Positions 63,401 through 64,000 of a DNA stretch of 64,000 nt are shown piece by piece (position 1 is the stretch's first letter; the number at the start of each line of letters is the position of its first letter). Below the pieces are notes generated by a model. That model ran no database searches and was not told the DNA's origin. It saw nothing but the letters and a program-made list of their open reading frames with translations. The translations under genes were made by a program, and so were the position numbers. Source of the stretch: Devosia sp. SL43 (GTDB lineage Bacteria; Pseudomonadota; Alphaproteobacteria; Rhizobiales; Devosiaceae); the NCBI RefSeq assembly GCF_021729885.1, contig NZ_CP063401.1, positions 620,001 to 684,000 of the forward strand, in the 5' to 3' direction.

Positions 63401-64000
63401 TTGACCCCAACGCCTCAACTCAGCCTTGGCCTGTTGCTCACTGCGGCCGCCGGATTCGTCGACGTGGTGGGGTTCATCGAGCTGGGCGGGCATTTCACCT
63501 CGTTCATGAGCGGCAACATCACCCAACTGGGCGATGCGCTGGCGCTGGGTGCCTGGCCGGTGGCGCTGATCACCGCGTCACTGGTGGCGCTGTTCCTGCT
63601 GGGGAGCCTTGCCGGCTCCCTGCTGGCTTTGCTGGCAGGCCCGCGCTGGGGCTCGTCCGCGGTGACGGGCTTCGTCGTGGCCACGTTCGTCGTGACGCTG
63701 GGCCTGGCCTTTGCGGGATTTCAGCCCAACCAGTTCATGCTGGCTCTGGCAGCAGGCGCCGGCGCCCAGAACGCCATCCTGCCCTCGACCGGCTCGGTGC
63801 GCCTGGGCACGACCTTCGTCACCGGCACCTTGTTCGCAGTCGGACAGGACCTCGCCCGCGCCCTTTACCGCCTCGCCCCACCCTGGCGCTGGGCCCAGCA
63901 CATGCTGGTCTGGATATCGCTGCTGCTGGGCGGGTTGCTGGGGGGATTGGGTTACAGGGTCCTGGGGATCAATGCACTGCTGGTGCCAGCCGTGCTCTAT
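63401..64000 (+). CDS. YoaK-like DUF1275 membrane protein (3' end cut)
   Basis: An open frame of 200 codons runs from a TTG at 63401 (MTPTPQLSLGLLLTAAAGFV) to the window end. VDVVGFIELGGHFTSFMSGN, then NITQLGDAL, and AGAQNAILPSTGSVRLGTTFVTGTL are hallmarks of the DUF1275/YoaK family. Five to six hydrophobic segments are visible. GGAG lies 7 bases before the TTG. It is divergent from the alcohol dehydrogenase. Function is unknown in the family. Confidence 0.88.
   Translation, partial: MTPTPQLSLGLLLTAAAGFVDVVGFIELGGHFTSFMSGNITQLGDALALGAWPVALITASLVALFLLGSLAGSLLALLAGPRWGSSAVTGFVVATFVVTLGLAFAGFQPNQFMLALAAGAGAQNAILPSTGSVRLGTTFVTGTLFAVGQDLARALYRLAPPWRWAQHMLVWISLLLGGLLGGLGYRVLGINALLVPAVLY

Overview
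The window is GC-rich, densely coded chromosomal DNA from an alphaproteobacterium, most likely of the order Hyphomicrobiales and plausibly near Devosia (genus is inference). Supporting signs are the large RNase E with an acidic insertion in its S1 region, a SUF-only Fe-S operon with two cysteine desulfurases and an Irr-type palindrome, a GTTC-N7-GTTC (alphaproteobacterial LexA) box, a TTAA-N7-TTAA (CtrA-type) box, and the gltX/gltA/lpx/bamA/rseP/cdsA/uppS/frr/pyrH/tsf/rpsB gene order. No tRNA, rRNA, insertion sequence, prophage or CRISPR array was seen.

Layout. 1-6763 (minus): SUF operon, desulfurase-sufB-cupin-sufC-sufD-sufS-sufT (partial). 7051-9140 (plus): alpha/beta hydrolase and tyrS. 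9203-20590: AsmA/YhdP-like giant, peroxiredoxin, LytM-type M23 protein, prfB with an intact programmed frameshift, a small secreted protein, a degenerate deformylase, PBP1A and an AMIN-amidase. 21196-29220 (plus apart from an aminotransferase): rne, DsbA-like protein, aroQ, accB, accC, aat. 29213-37149: a GyrI-like protein, an SDR and a galactoside/galactonate cassette. 37121-42210: comEC, gltX, gltA. 42186-54449 (minus): lpxB-lpxA-fabZ-lpxD-bamA-rseP-cdsA-uppS-frr-pyrH-tsf-rpsB. 54450-55392: palindrome-rich gap without convincing genes. 55393-58264: two small secreted proteins and a NarL-type two-component system. 58486-62103 (minus): dnaE and, upstream of it, a 32-codon membrane-protein gene under a LexA-type box. 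62256-64000: zinc alcohol dehydrogenase and a DUF1275 protein cut by the window end.

How the genes work together. The SUF genes form one iron-responsive operon. The cassette at 30670-37149 supplies a beta-galactosidase, lactonase, IlvD/Edd-type sugar-acid dehydratase, KDGal kinase and KDPGal aldolase: a De Ley-Doudoroff route from galactosides to pyruvate and glyceraldehyde 3-phosphate, lacking only a certain galactose dehydrogenase. The lpx-bamA-rseP-cdsA-uppS block couples envelope building to translation factors.

The most interesting candidate is the 32-residue single-span protein at 62005-62103. Its gene has a clear Shine-Dalgarno site and a LexA-type box 34 bases upstream, and it sits directly upstream of dnaE. 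It resembles in size, topology and control the SOS-induced division inhibitors of the SidA kind, and may place the replicative polymerase partly under SOS control.
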